DNA of 64,000 bases. Source: an uncultured Vibrio sp. (GTDB lineage: Bacteria; Pseudomonadota; Gammaproteobacteria; Enterobacterales; Vibrionaceae). This document shows, one piece after another, positions 1 through 8,785 of this stretch (its first letter is position 1; every line of letters begins with the position of its first letter). The notes beneath the pieces are model-generated. The model did not search any database, had not been told where the DNA came from, and saw nothing but the letters and a program-made list of their open reading frames with translations. The translations under genes and the position numbers were made by a program. Location: contig CANNGN010000001.1 in the NCBI GenBank assembly GCA_947504195.1, forward strand, positions 558,001 through 622,000, given 5' to 3'.

Positions 1-1
1 T

Positions 2-502
2 CGCATTATCGAAGAAGGTCAAAACAGCCGGACTACTGTGTTTGAAGATCCTTTTGAGCCAGGTAAAAAAGGGTTGGACTACCTTCTACCCTGTTTAGAA
101 AGTCACCACCCAGATTTGGTCGTGATTTTATTAGGAACAAATGATCTTAAATCTCGGTTCAACGTCAGTGCAAGTGATATATCTAAAGGTGCAGCACGCT
201 TAGTGCAAGTAGTACAAAATTTTAATCATGATTTTATGCCTAGCGCGCCTAAAGTTTTGCTCATCTCTCCACCCCTTGTTTACGAAGCTGATCCATTAAA
301 AGAAGGATTCGAAGGTGCGGAAGAAAAATCCAAACAGCTTGGACATTTTTATGAACGAAGAGCACAAGAACTCGGTTGTCACTTTTTAGACGCTGCTAAA
401 ATCATTACGCCGTGCGAAAAAGAAGGCATTCATTGGCAGGTTGAACAGCATCTTGTGTTAGCTGAAAAACTTGCCGAGTTAATTCCAAAGCTAGTTAAGT
501 AA
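2..502 (+). CDS. SGNH/GDSL-family esterase or lipase, 3' part
   Basis: The frame is open from the window edge, so the N-terminus with the GDS nucleophile block lies outside. What remains carries the segment IEEGQNSRTTVFEDP, typical of arylesterase or lysophospholipase-like SGNH hydrolases, and the GTND block (VVILLGTNDL) that supplies the oxyanion Asn. Near the C-terminus the usual DxxH catalytic pair appears as EGIH, so the acidic member is Glu rather than Asp. No signal peptide can be judged. It probably hydrolyses a small ester; the substrate is unknown. It ends 5 bp before the convergent AsnC-type gene. Confidence 0.8.
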   Translation, partial: RIIEEGQNSRTTVFEDPFEPGKKGLDYLLPCLESHHPDLVVILLGTNDLKSRFNVSASDISKGAARLVQVVQNFNHDFMPSAPKVLLISPPLVYEADPLKEGFEGAEEKSKQLGHFYERRAQELGCHFLDAAKIITPCEKEGIHWQVEQHLVLAEKLAELIPKLVK

Positions 503-507
503 CTTAA

Positions 508-960
508 TCAGATTGGTACGGTTAACCCTATTTTAACCGACTGCATGGCAACGTTTGAGGTGAACTTTAAAATAGTATCGTCATCGAGAAACAATTCTCG
601 TGTTATCGCCTCATATCGTTGCATGCTTTCTGCTGTAATTATTACCACAAAATCTTTTTCGCCAGCAATGTAATAACATTGTTGGACTTCGGGCTGATCA
701 CATACCTTTTTTTTGAATCGCTCAATCACCGACGCTCCCCCCTTTACCATAACTACATCAACGACGATAGTGATAAATCCGCCGAGCTGGTCACTATCGA
801 GAATTGCAACTTCCTTCGAAATAACGCCAAATTCCTTAAGCTTCTTAATTCTTCGCTGGATAGCTGTTGCGGATAGACCAATTTCAATCCCCAATTCTTC
901 AGACGTTTTTTTGTTGTTATCTTGGACACTTTTTAGTATTTGCCGGTCAAAACCATCCAT
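508..960 (-). CDS. AsnC/Lrp-family transcriptional regulator
   Basis: This 150-aa protein has the Lrp/AsnC layout: an N-terminal winged HTH (about residues 4-55, beginning MDGFDRQIL and containing GLSATAIQRRIKKL) and a C-terminal ligand-binding AsnC_trans_reg domain (about 65-140, with the GEKDFVVII strand). Such proteins sense amino acids and often control a neighbouring transporter. It is divergent from a DMT exporter 124 bp away, and the LysE-type exporter follows that gene, which suggests local control of amino-acid or metabolite efflux. The effector cannot be read from the sequence. Confidence 0.88.
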   Translation of the reverse strand: MDGFDRQILKSVQDNNKKTSEELGIEIGLSATAIQRRIKKLKEFGVISKEVAILDSDQLGGFITIVVDVVMVKGGASVIERFKKKVCDQPEVQQCYYIAGEKDFVVIITAESMQRYEAITRELFLDDDTILKFTSNVAMQSVKIGLTVPI

Positions 961-961
961 A

Positions 962-1028
962 TGCAGCTTTTCCTCTTAATTTATATATAAATGCAGTTAT
1001 AATTCATATTAGTGCTCGTTAAGCTGCA
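962..1028. promoter_or_regulatory. Divergent regulatory region with an 8-bp inverted repeat
   Basis: The 124-bp space between the AsnC-type gene and the DMT exporter contains TGCAGCTT at 962-969 and its exact complement AAGCTGCA at 1021-1028. Lrp-type regulators often bind repeats in such divergent promoters, so this is a candidate autoregulatory or exporter operator. The link to the regulator is inference. Confidence 0.35.
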
Positions 1029-1084
1029 ATGTAAAGCTTCGGTTGATTTATCCTAGAGTAATAATTAATCGGAGAGGCGTGATA

Positions 1085-1996
1085 ATGGTAGTTAATATTA
1101 AAAATAATGGAGTTGGGCTCGTTTTGGGGATTATTGCCTCGTTAATTTGGGGAAGTTGGCCAGTAATATCTAAGATTGGTGCCACGCACGCTCTCACCCC
1201 TATAGACATCGCAGCACTGCGTTTCTCAATCGCTGGTCTGATTTTGTTTCCTGTATTAATCCATCATGCGATACATGTTCGAGTTATTCTGACAAAAGGT
1301 ACCTTGTTGACTATCGGTGCGGGTGCGCCCTACGTCTTACTTGCAACACACGGTATAAACCTATCTTCTAGCGCTCACTTTGGTGCAATTGCCCCAAGCA
1401 CGATGTTGGTGTTTTCATCCATAGGTAGCGTCTGGTTATTCAAAGAAACAATCGATATAAACAAGCGTTTTGGGATTGGTGCCATAGTGGTTGGAGTGGT
1501 TACTATTGGATTATTCAATGTGAACAATATTACTCAAGCAACTGTGTTTGGTGATCTAATGTTTGTTGGTTGTGGTGCTTTATGGGCATCATTTACGCTG
1601 CTTGGTAAATATTGGCGACTTGATTCATGGGTGGCAACTGCATTGGTTTCAGTCGTGTCCGGAGTTATTTGTGCACCATTTACTTTTGATGTTATTCAAA
1701 ATACGCCGGTAGATTTACTGCTCTTACATGGCGCCTACCAAGGTATACTTGTCGCGATTGTTGCTTTGTATTGTTACTCGAAAAGCGTCGCTTGTTTAGG
1801 CGCTATGAAAGGAGCAATATTTGCGTCTCTTGTTCCGCCTGTTGCATTGGTTTTGAGCTTTTTACTGCTGGGCGAAACCATGAGCACCCAAGAAGTTATG
1901 GGATCATGCTTGATCATTTTTGGTATGATTTTAGCGCTAGGAATGGTATCGATTTCTCGTCCCGCGGTCTCAATAAAATCGAAATCGTTGGATTAA
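1085..1996 (+). CDS. DMT-superfamily (EamA) exporter
   Basis: An inner-membrane protein of 303 aa with about ten hydrophobic segments arranged as two EamA halves (roughly 10-140 and 155-290). The second half ends with the common LxLGE motif (SFLLLGETMS). The start at 1085 was chosen because GGAGAGG lies 7 bp upstream; a longer in-frame start at 1043 has no comparable site. It probably exports a metabolite or amino acid, as for other EamA proteins. It is divergent from an AsnC-type regulator and overlaps the convergent LysE-type gene by 4 bp. Confidence 0.85.
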   Translation: MVVNIKNNGVGLVLGIIASLIWGSWPVISKIGATHALTPIDIAALRFSIAGLILFPVLIHHAIHVRVILTKGTLLTIGAGAPYVLLATHGINLSSSAHFGAIAPSTMLVFSSIGSVWLFKETIDINKRFGIGAIVVGVVTIGLFNVNNITQATVFGDLMFVGCGALWASFTLLGKYWRLDSWVATALVSVVSGVICAPFTFDVIQNTPVDLLLLHGAYQGILVAIVALYCYSKSVACLGAMKGAIFASLVPPVALVLSFLLLGETMSTQEVMGSCLIIFGMILALGMVSISRPAVSIKSKSLD

Positions 1997-2628
1997 TTAA
2001 TACTTTTGACGCTAATAAGACTAAACCCCATTCCAACAAATAAACCGCCACTAATACGCTGGAACCACTTTACATTTTTCGAGTTAGACAGAAAACCTTT
2101 ACTTCGCTGAGCTAAGTAGCCATAAGTGGTTAATGATGAAAACGAGAAGAACATAAACAACAGGGTCATTATTGAAAACTGAAATAGTAACGGTCTATCT
2201 GCATCGATAAACTGAGGGAAAAGAGCGGTAAAAAATATGATGGGTTTTGGGTTGGTTACCGCAATGATGAAGCCCTCTTTAAAATAAGAAAATAGTGAGC
2301 GTTCTGCTTTAATTCCTTGGTAAAGAGGTTTCTTTTGTATTGCATTGCTTGAGCGTATTTGCTTAATTCCGAGATAGATCAGATACCCAGCACCCAATAT
2401 CTTAACCGCCATAAACAGCACCGATGACGCGAGAAGAATAGCGCTTAAGCCAGTAATCGAAACTATTGATAGGATCATTAAACCAAGGATGTTCCCTAAA
2501 GCGGATACCACAACACACTTAACACCGCTAACCGCCCCGTTATAGATCGCTAGAAATACTGCTGGCCCAGGGCTAATCACATAAAAAAAGGCGACAAAGA
2601 AATAGGTTAATAATGTGTCGTAATTCAT
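1993..2628 (-). CDS. LysE/RhtB-family amino-acid exporter
   Basis: A 211-aa membrane protein starting MNYDTLLTYFFVAFFYVISPGP; the ISPGP segment after the first membrane helix is the RhtB/LysE hallmark. Five to six hydrophobic segments follow, with the conserved NPKP motif (AVTNPKPIIFFTALFPQF) near residue 127. The family uses the proton-motive force to export amino acids or homoserine lactone-like compounds. An AAAGGAA site precedes the start. It is convergent with the DMT exporter, so the two probably answer to different signals. The substrate is unknown. Confidence 0.88.
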   Translation of the reverse strand: MNYDTLLTYFFVAFFYVISPGPAVFLAIYNGAVSGVKCVVVSALGNILGLMILSIVSITGLSAILLASSVLFMAVKILGAGYLIYLGIKQIRSSNAIQKKPLYQGIKAERSLFSYFKEGFIIAVTNPKPIIFFTALFPQFIDADRPLLFQFSIMTLLFMFFSFSSLTTYGYLAQRSKGFLSNSKNVKWFQRISGGLFVGMGFSLISVKSIN

Positions 2629-2900
2629 ATTGTATTCCTTTTTTCCTATCTTTCACGAGTGACGCCATGAAAGTCACACATTAACACTGCTTTATCCATT
2701 CCGATAGTGTCAATTTAATCTAAATTCGATCAGTTAGATCTCCAAACCGTACGGACTTATAAACAGCGTTCTACCCTCAAATTCTAAGTTTGCAAGAGAG
2801 TGCATATTTATGCAATTGAAGCAATGACATCTAATGCCCAATCGGCAATATAGATTTCTGTCAGCGCTGGCGTTTTTTTATCTTACAAAGAGAACTTATT

Positions 2901-4082
2901 ATGAGTGATAAATCAAATCTGAAACCACTACCTCCCTTTGTTGAAGAACGCCTAGGTTTTTACCTTACCGATCTAATTCATCAGAATGAAAACCACAAAC
3001 ACTTGGTTTTAGGGAAACGTCCTCAGCGGGACGCCATTGTCATGCAAAGTAATGACTACCTGTCATTATCGCATGACGAAAAGATTCAAAAAGCACACCG
3101 TGATGCTATAGGAGAAAATGACGATAACGTCGTAATGTCGGCAATATTTTTGCAAGACGCTGGATCAAAGCCAGCGTTTGAGAATCAACTTTCCGAATAC
3201 ATGGGGTTCGAGAGTTGTCTACTCGCGCAATCTGGCTGGGCTGCTAATATGGGGTTGTTGCAAACAATTTGTGGACCAAACACCCCTGTTTATACCGATT
3301 TCTTTGCACATATGTCTCTCTGGGAAGGAATTAGGGCTGCAGGCGCTCGTGCCCACCCTTTTATGCACAACGACATCAACCACCTTCGTAAACAGATTCA
3401 ACGTTATGGCCCCGGAGTTATTGTTGTGGATTCGGTATACAGTACGATTGGCACAATCGCGCCATTACGAGACATCTACGAAATGGCTCAGGAGTTTGGT
3501 TGCGCTTTGGTTGTCGACGAATCTCACTCTTTAGGTGTCTATGGCGAACACGGTTCTGGCTTGGTCAAAGCACTGAACCTGACCGAGCAGGTCGATTTCA
3601 TCACCGTCAGTTTAGCGAAGACATTCGCTTATCGTGCCGGAGCAATCTTAGGACCAAAAACGCTTGCACAGACATTACCCTTTGTAGCCTATCCTGCGAT
3701 ATTTAGCTCGACAGTATTGCCTCATGAAATTGTACGATTGGAACAGACCCTTGACGTAATTAAAGAGTCTGATGGTAAGCGAACAAAACTAGCCGATCGA
3801 GCAAAACAACTTCGTTGTGGCTTAATACAGATAGGTTTCAATATCCGCAGTGAATCTCAAATTATCGCTCTCGAATGTGGAAATGAAAGAAATACCGAAC
3901 GTGTGCGTGATTTTCTTGAAGACCGTAATGTATTTGGCGCGGTATTCTGTCGTCCAGCAACAGGAAAAAATCGAAATATCATTCGATTTTCGGTTAATTC
4001 TGACTTGACGGTGGATGACATTAATCATGTATTAGCGGTGTGTAAAGACGCATTTCTCCATCCCGAATTAGAGTTCAATTAG
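2901..4082 (+). CDS. cqsA: CqsA, CAI-1 autoinducer synthase
   Basis: A 393-aa PLP-dependent alpha-oxoamine synthase-like aminotransferase, close to the 389-391 aa known for vibrio CqsA. CqsA condenses an acyl-CoA with S-adenosylmethionine on the way to the (S)-3-hydroxytridecan-4-one class of autoinducers. Visible fold-type I features are the cofactor-stacking region near residues 110-140, the VVDESHSLG motif (D206, H209) and the Schiff-base lysine in SLAKTFAYRAG (about K240). AAGAGAAC lies 8 bp before the ATG. Its partner cqsS is convergent, 68 bp downstream, separated by a hairpin terminator. Identity rests on the synthase being paired with a CqsS-type kinase. Confidence 0.92.
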   Translation: MSDKSNLKPLPPFVEERLGFYLTDLIHQNENHKHLVLGKRPQRDAIVMQSNDYLSLSHDEKIQKAHRDAIGENDDNVVMSAIFLQDAGSKPAFENQLSEYMGFESCLLAQSGWAANMGLLQTICGPNTPVYTDFFAHMSLWEGIRAAGARAHPFMHNDINHLRKQIQRYGPGVIVVDSVYSTIGTIAPLRDIYEMAQEFGCALVVDESHSLGVYGEHGSGLVKALNLTEQVDFITVSLAKTFAYRAGAILGPKTLAQTLPFVAYPAIFSSTVLPHEIVRLEQTLDVIKESDGKRTKLADRAKQLRCGLIQIGFNIRSESQIIALECGNERNTERVRDFLEDRNVFGAVFCRPATGKNRNIIRFSVNSDLTVDDINHVLAVCKDAFLHPELEFN

Positions 4083-4110
4083 AGACTAAAAACGGTAAGT
4101 TATAAGATTT

Positions 4111-4139
4111 ACAGAACTCTGGCTCGCTCAGAGTTCTGT
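4111..4139 (+). terminator. Hairpin terminator between cqsA and cqsS
   Basis: ACAGAACTCTG (4111-4121) and CAGAGTTCTGT (4129-4139) form a perfect 11-bp stem with a 7-nt loop, followed on the plus strand by TTTCTC and a later T run. It suits termination of cqsA and may also stop cqsS readthrough, though no clear U tract follows on the minus strand. Confidence 0.7.
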
Positions 4140-4150
4140 TTCTCAAAATT

Positions 4151-6181
4151 TTACACCCAATTGGAAATTTTGTTTAGAAGAGTATTTTTATCGACCGGCT
4201 TTACAATGAAATCAGAGATCCCTGATGATGATATGTCTTTTAGTGTATCTGGTGAATTGTCACCCGAATGAGCGATGATAGGAATTTGCGCAAAAGCTTT
4301 ATGACTAGCACGGATAGTACGCGACGTTTTAATTCCATCCATGATGGGCATTTCTATATCCATAATAATTAGATCTACGGCTTTATGTTCCAAAGCTTCA
4401 AGTGCTCGTTTGCCATTTTCCTTTTGTATGACGTCAAAACCTTGTTTTTCCAGCATTATCGCAGTGAATTTTCGTATCGAATCATTGTCATCGACCAACA
4501 TTATGGTTCTATGTTTTTGATTAACCTCTCGGCAGCTAGGACATTCGAGATCTATTGGGTATTCAACGAACAATAAATGGTCAATAATCGACTCACTCTC
4601 TTCGAGCCATTTGTGCATTTCAATCCAAGTCTGTTGAAAGGATGCTTTATGAGGCTGGTCAAGTGGCACTTGGTCATACAAGTAAACAAACCTTGCTGAT
4701 GATCCAATCGCGTCTAACTGATCTACCAATGGTCCCGCATTTTGAGTATCAACAACAATCAAATCATGATTGAATTCAAATGTTCTTTGGGCCAATGCTG
4801 ATGCAGGGTTGTAAACGACAGGCTTGAATCCTAATGAGGCCGCAGTGCGGTTTATATTCGCAATAATCTCATCATTGTCACCGATATAGAGAAGAGTTTT
4901 AAGTTTAGTAAGTTCATACTTAATACTTTTAACCGCTTCAGACTTAATCAATGGCATAGTTAGAGTAAACTGCGTCCACTCTCCGACTTCTGAACGGCAG
5001 CTAATATTACCACCAAATGAACGCATTACTTTTTGGCAGAAAGGCAGCCCTAAGCCGTAATTACCTGACTTTCCGGTTGTATAAAAATCTTGAAAGATAT
5101 TTTGTATGGCATCGTTAGATATGCCCACCCCGTTATCAGTCACAACAATCTGATTCTTATCATTACCATGAGTCAACACGATATTAATATGAAATCCCTC
5201 TGAGCTACGGTGGTAGAAGGCATTTTTGATTAAATTAAACATGACATATTTGAGCAAGGAGCCACTGCCAAAAAACATAAATTCTGTGTTCACATCAATA
5301 GAAATAGCATCTCGATCAATTGGAGATTGATAGCTAAAATCTTCGATAGCACTCTCAACCGTCGTTTGCGCCGAGTAATGTTTGAACGTCGAACGCGAAA
5401 CGCGATTTTCATCGATTGAAGTCAGCAGTAAATCAATCGTTTCATTTCCTGAATGAATAACTTTGAGGGCATCAGTGCTGACTTCTCTTAGTAATTCGAC
5501 ATCTTTGCGACTTATCAGACATTGATTGGTATTATTGTCTTTTAGATTGGGTAGCACCGACTGTATGACATTAATCGATGATGAAAGGCTACTTAATGGA
5601 ATTCGCATCTCATGTGCAATCCCAGCACCAAAGGATTTAGCAATTGACACTTTCGCTTCGTGCTCGACTTGGTTTCGAACGCAAAACAGGTTGCCAAATA
5701 GATAGATAAACAAAAACACTGGAATGTGCGACCAATCCATACGAAATTCGATGGCATAATCTTGATTTAGCCAGGCTAAACCTATCGCTAGTGTTACACC
5801 TATAAACGTTTGCGCGAACATAATTAAAGTTACGTTCACAAGCAAAATATGAATAAAAATTGCTGTCATAAATGACATAAGCCAAACGGTGTTCCATTCA
5901 TTCATAAGAAGCATATAGAAGAAGAAACTAGGTAAACAAATTATGATTGTGATTTGATATAAAATAGGTAAATGATCACGCCATTTCATCGGAAAATGGT
6001 TACGATAGATAAGACCAAAGAATAGTCCCGAGCACAGCAACCGGAATCCAATATTTTCATAGGGCTGAGGGAAGATAAACGCCCAGATAATGTAATATAC
6101 CGGGAACCCGATAAACCCCATCCACCCAACAAGAGTGAGATTTGGCTCTGCATATTGATAGACTTTTTTAATGTTTTCCAT
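4151..6181 (-). CDS. cqsS: CqsS, CAI-1 hybrid sensor histidine kinase
   Basis: At 676 aa it matches the size of vibrio CqsS (about 686). Six hydrophobic segments fill residues 1-165. A HisKA segment with phospho-acceptor H190 (GAGIAHEMRIPLSS) follows, then a HATPase domain with N (NLIKNAFYH), G1 (DNGVGIS) and G2 (GNYGLGLPF) boxes. A C-terminal receiver (about 560-676) has acidic pocket VDDND, phospho-site D608 (IIMDIEMP) and K661 (IVKP). In this family CAI-1 switches the protein from kinase to phosphatase acting toward LuxU. Just before the kinase domain lies FGNLFCVRN, where the ligand-discriminating residue of known CqsS proteins is found. Confidence 0.92.
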   Translation of the reverse strand: MENIKKVYQYAEPNLTLVGWMGFIGFPVYYIIWAFIFPQPYENIGFRLLCSGLFFGLIYRNHFPMKWRDHLPILYQITIIICLPSFFFYMLLMNEWNTVWLMSFMTAIFIHILLVNVTLIMFAQTFIGVTLAIGLAWLNQDYAIEFRMDWSHIPVFLFIYLFGNLFCVRNQVEHEAKVSIAKSFGAGIAHEMRIPLSSLSSSINVIQSVLPNLKDNNTNQCLISRKDVELLREVSTDALKVIHSGNETIDLLLTSIDENRVSRSTFKHYSAQTTVESAIEDFSYQSPIDRDAISIDVNTEFMFFGSGSLLKYVMFNLIKNAFYHRSSEGFHINIVLTHGNDKNQIVVTDNGVGISNDAIQNIFQDFYTTGKSGNYGLGLPFCQKVMRSFGGNISCRSEVGEWTQFTLTMPLIKSEAVKSIKYELTKLKTLLYIGDNDEIIANINRTAASLGFKPVVYNPASALAQRTFEFNHDLIVVDTQNAGPLVDQLDAIGSSARFVYLYDQVPLDQPHKASFQQTWIEMHKWLEESESIIDHLLFVEYPIDLECPSCREVNQKHRTIMLVDDNDSIRKFTAIMLEKQGFDVIQKENGKRALEALEHKAVDLIIMDIEMPIMDGIKTSRTIRASHKAFAQIPIIAHSGDNSPDTLKDISSSGISDFIVKPVDKNTLLNKISNWV

Positions 6182-6359
6182 CTTTAATATCGGGTCACTA
6201 GACTATGAGATTGATTCGACAACAGTGAGTTGTTGATTTCAAATACCTTATATGTCCTTTATTGCATACAATTCATATGGTTGCAATCTAATATTTAATA
6301 ATTCGTTGATGATTATCCGATTTCATTCATTGGTGATATTCAAAACGCTATGAAGGTGC

Positions 6360-7646
6360 CTAGCTATTATTAACTAAAGAATCAAATGCGGATACCGATG
6401 CATAAAAGGCATCCTTATCTTTTTGGGAAATAGTGGTTGCGATTGGTAAGTCAGCTTTCATCGCGTCAACTGCCCGGTTTCGTACTAATACTTCAAAGTG
6501 TAAATGAGGACCAGTTAATCGACCTGTCGCACCAGCTAGTGCAATTTTTTGGCCTCGCGTGATTTGTTGGCCATTTTTCACTAAGAACTTACTAAGATGA
6601 AGATAACGTGTTTTATAGACGCTGTTATGTTGAATCACGAGGTATTTCCCAGCATAAGGGTGATTTCGTAATCCGATTACTTTTCCGTCACCGGTCGAGT
6701 AGACTGGCGCTCCTACTGGCGTCCCAAAATCAGTACCATTGTGTGGTGATATTCGTCCTGTAACGGGGTGTTTCCGTCTCGGATTAAAAGAAGACGTAAT
6801 TCTGCGATATTTCTTGTCTACTGGATATCGGTTAAACGCGCGTTCTAAACTATTCCCTTCCCTATCATAGAATCGTCCATCTGGCGCTAAGAATGCTGAC
6901 ACTTCCCTTTTAGAAAGACCTCTAGAAAAAGTAAATGAGATTGCTTGAATTTCGCTATTTCCAGTTGGGCGATCATGTAAGAATTGTTGCTTAACCAAAA
7001 TATTAAACCGATCACCTGCATGTAATGATCTAGAGAAGTCAATTTTATCGTGTAGGACACGAGTGATATTGCCTATTTGATTTGATGTAAGTCCAAGTTT
7101 GTTTGCGGATACAGAAAAACTTCCTGTAATGGTCCCTGAAAACAACTTTTCACGCCACTCGCCAGGAATCTCATTCAACTGATATGAGAATGAACCATCT
7201 TGCTCTTTGGTATATACCGCGTGTTCGACCAAGCTGATATGGTAAATCATACTCAGTAATTCATTATTGCTAGAAACAACGAATTCCAATTGCTCGCCGG
7301 GTTTTATGGTATCAAGCCGAAGGTGATTGAGATCGACTGATAAAATATGCTGTAGCGTTTCAAGAGAAATTTCTAACTGGGAAAAAATATTACTAAGCGT
7401 GTCACCAGGTTTCACTGTGTATTGTATTTTTTCTGGTTCTAAAGTTTCTATTGGTCCGTCTACTAATTGGATATCTTCAGTCTTTACGATTGGTGTTGTT
7501 TCATCGACCAGTTGCGTTGTAAGTTCTTTTTCACTCAATACCGAGTGAGATGCAGGCTGATTTGAATCATCAACGGTCGGGATAAGGTAAGCAGAGGTAA
7601 AGGCGAGTACCGCAGTGACTGAAGCAATAGTTCTAAACATTTTCAT
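6360..7646 (-). CDS. M23 murein DD-endopeptidase (MepM/Shy type; ShyB-like by context)
   Basis: A 428-aa envelope protein with an N-terminal membrane anchor or signal (about 1-22), a LysM/OapA-like segment (about 75-120, VKPGDTLSNIF), a linking domain and a C-terminal LytM peptidase. Zinc ligands are visible: H302 and D306 in HNGTDFG and H383 in PHLHFEV, with YLHL between them. Such enzymes cut the D-Ala-mDAP crosslinks of peptidoglycan during growth. It lies 127 bp downstream of a G3E GTPase and zur on the same strand. Vibrios carry several paralogues, one of them (ShyB) Zur-repressed and used under zinc limitation. The neighbourhood favours ShyB, but sequence alone does not separate it from ShyA or ShyC. 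Confidence 0.85.
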   Translation of the reverse strand: MKMFRTIASVTAVLAFTSAYLIPTVDDSNQPASHSVLSEKELTTQLVDETTPIVKTEDIQLVDGPIETLEPEKIQYTVKPGDTLSNIFSQLEISLETLQHILSVDLNHLRLDTIKPGEQLEFVVSSNNELLSMIYHISLVEHAVYTKEQDGSFSYQLNEIPGEWREKLFSGTITGSFSVSANKLGLTSNQIGNITRVLHDKIDFSRSLHAGDRFNILVKQQFLHDRPTGNSEIQAISFTFSRGLSKREVSAFLAPDGRFYDREGNSLERAFNRYPVDKKYRRITSSFNPRRKHPVTGRISPHNGTDFGTPVGAPVYSTGDGKVIGLRNHPYAGKYLVIQHNSVYKTRYLHLSKFLVKNGQQITRGQKIALAGATGRLTGPHLHFEVLVRNRAVDAMKADLPIATTISQKDKDAFYASVSAFDSLVNNS

Positions 7647-7703
7647 GGGGTAACACTTACTTTATTCTCTTGATAATCCATTACCAACATAACAACAATA
7701 ATC

Positions 7704-7758
7704 ATTTACATATATAACCGACTTTGTGACGATGTCACATAAAGTCAGTTATGTAAAT
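7704..7758 (-). promoter_or_regulatory. Long imperfect inverted repeat upstream of the M23 gene
   Basis: ATTTACAT (7704-7711) pairs with ATGTAAAT (7751-7758). Inside, AACCGACTTTGTGAC pairs with GTCACATAAAGTCAGTT, with one wobble and one bulge, giving a stem of roughly 25 bp. No U tract follows on the minus strand. Nearer the gene, AACATAAC at 7686-7693 is identical to one half of the Zur box at 9266-9283. The element may be an intercistronic RNA structure or part of the M23 promoter. Confidence 0.4.
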
Positions 7759-7773
7759 CTATTTTATTTCTGC

Positions 7774-8775
7774 TTAGCGAATAATGCATTGCAGAAGTCG
7801 GTTCTCTAACTCTTCATCGATCGAATCTGCGATAACTTCGATTCTAGTTTCGCTACATTCGTCCAACTCAGATTCCGTTAGACCATCTTTCGTCAAATTA
7901 TATCCAAAAATTCCATCGTAAGTGATAAAGACAGCTTTTAATCGCTCGACATTTAATTGCAAAAATAGATTTATAAGTTGCTTACGGTCAAATAGTTTAT
8001 CAGGTGCGAAGCGCCAACCAACACTTATATACCCTTCCCCTTCATTGGTTGCTTTAATCATGCCACTTTCTGGCATTAGCAACTCTGAAGCCAATGGTTT
8101 TGAACTGTGATGATGGTGATGGTGATTAGACGAATACTCTTGAGTAAGTGTACTTCCTTTAAGCTGTTCGTGTGAAACTTTACCATGTTCAGCAAAAATA
8201 ATTTCGACGTTTGGGTTATTAAATTTCTCGACATAATTTATCAGTGATTCTTGATCACCGCTTTGGTAAAGATCTTTTTTATTACCAACGACTATGTCTG
8301 CTATGGCTATTTGCTGATTGAATGTCTCGTGGTCGGTGTACCTTGTGTCTGATAGTTTACGAGCATCTACCAACGTAATGTTCTTCTGCAGAGAAATAAC
8401 TTTGCGATAATGTTCTGATGATAGTACCTGTAATACTTCTTTTGGATGACCTAAACCGGTCGGTTCAATAAGTAATCGGTCGGGATTGGCTTGAACTAAC
8501 AGTTGGTTTAGGGCTATTTGCATGGGTAACCCAGCGGCACAGCACATACACCCGCCCGGAACTTCTTGGATAAAGACGAGATCCTTCCCCTTTTGCCCAT
8601 TGATTAAATTACCGTCGACCCCAATTTCACCAAATTCATTGACAAGTACTGCCCAGCGTTCATTATCAGGTTTGTTTTTTAAAAGGTTTAAGATCGCTGA
8701 GGTTTTACCAACACCGAGAAATCCAGTAATAATGTTAGTGGGTACTGCCAATATCTTTTTGTTATTCGTACTCAT
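7774..8775 (-). CDS. CobW/G3E-family GTPase, putative zinc metallochaperone
   Basis: With the start at 8775 (AGGAAAGGGCGA just upstream) the protein is 333 aa. The G3E GTPase domain shows Walker A GFLGVGKTS (about 18-26), NEFGEIGVD, the metal-site motif CMCC (C76, C78, C79) and the guanine motif GNKKDL. A run of six histidines sits between the GTPase domain and the CobW C-terminal domain. This subgroup inserts or ferries metal during zinc starvation. It is 10 bp downstream of zur and behind its Zur box, so zinc is the probable metal. The client protein is not evident. Confidence 0.88.
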   Translation of the reverse strand: MSTNNKKILAVPTNIITGFLGVGKTSAILNLLKNKPDNERWAVLVNEFGEIGVDGNLINGQKGKDLVFIQEVPGGCMCCAAGLPMQIALNQLLVQANPDRLLIEPTGLGHPKEVLQVLSSEHYRKVISLQKNITLVDARKLSDTRYTDHETFNQQIAIADIVVGNKKDLYQSGDQESLINYVEKFNNPNVEIIFAEHGKVSHEQLKGSTLTQEYSSNHHHHHHSSKPLASELLMPESGMIKATNEGEGYISVGWRFAPDKLFDRKQLINLFLQLNVERLKAVFITYDGIFGYNLTKDGLTESELDECSETRIEVIADSIDEELENRLLQCIIR

Positions 8776-8785
8776 TCGCCCTTTC

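Noticed and set aside
2862..2886. GTCAGCGCTGGC followed by seven T upstream of cqsA, as a possible Qrr-type sRNA terminator
   Set aside because: Only a 4-bp stem forms and no Qrr-like conserved core or upstream promoter is visible.
5637..5897. Open frames on the opposite strand or other frames of large genes such as cqsS, hrpA and the Hsp70 genes
   Set aside because: They have no ribosome binding sites, show unlikely composition and lie wholly inside genes with clear domains, so they are shadows.
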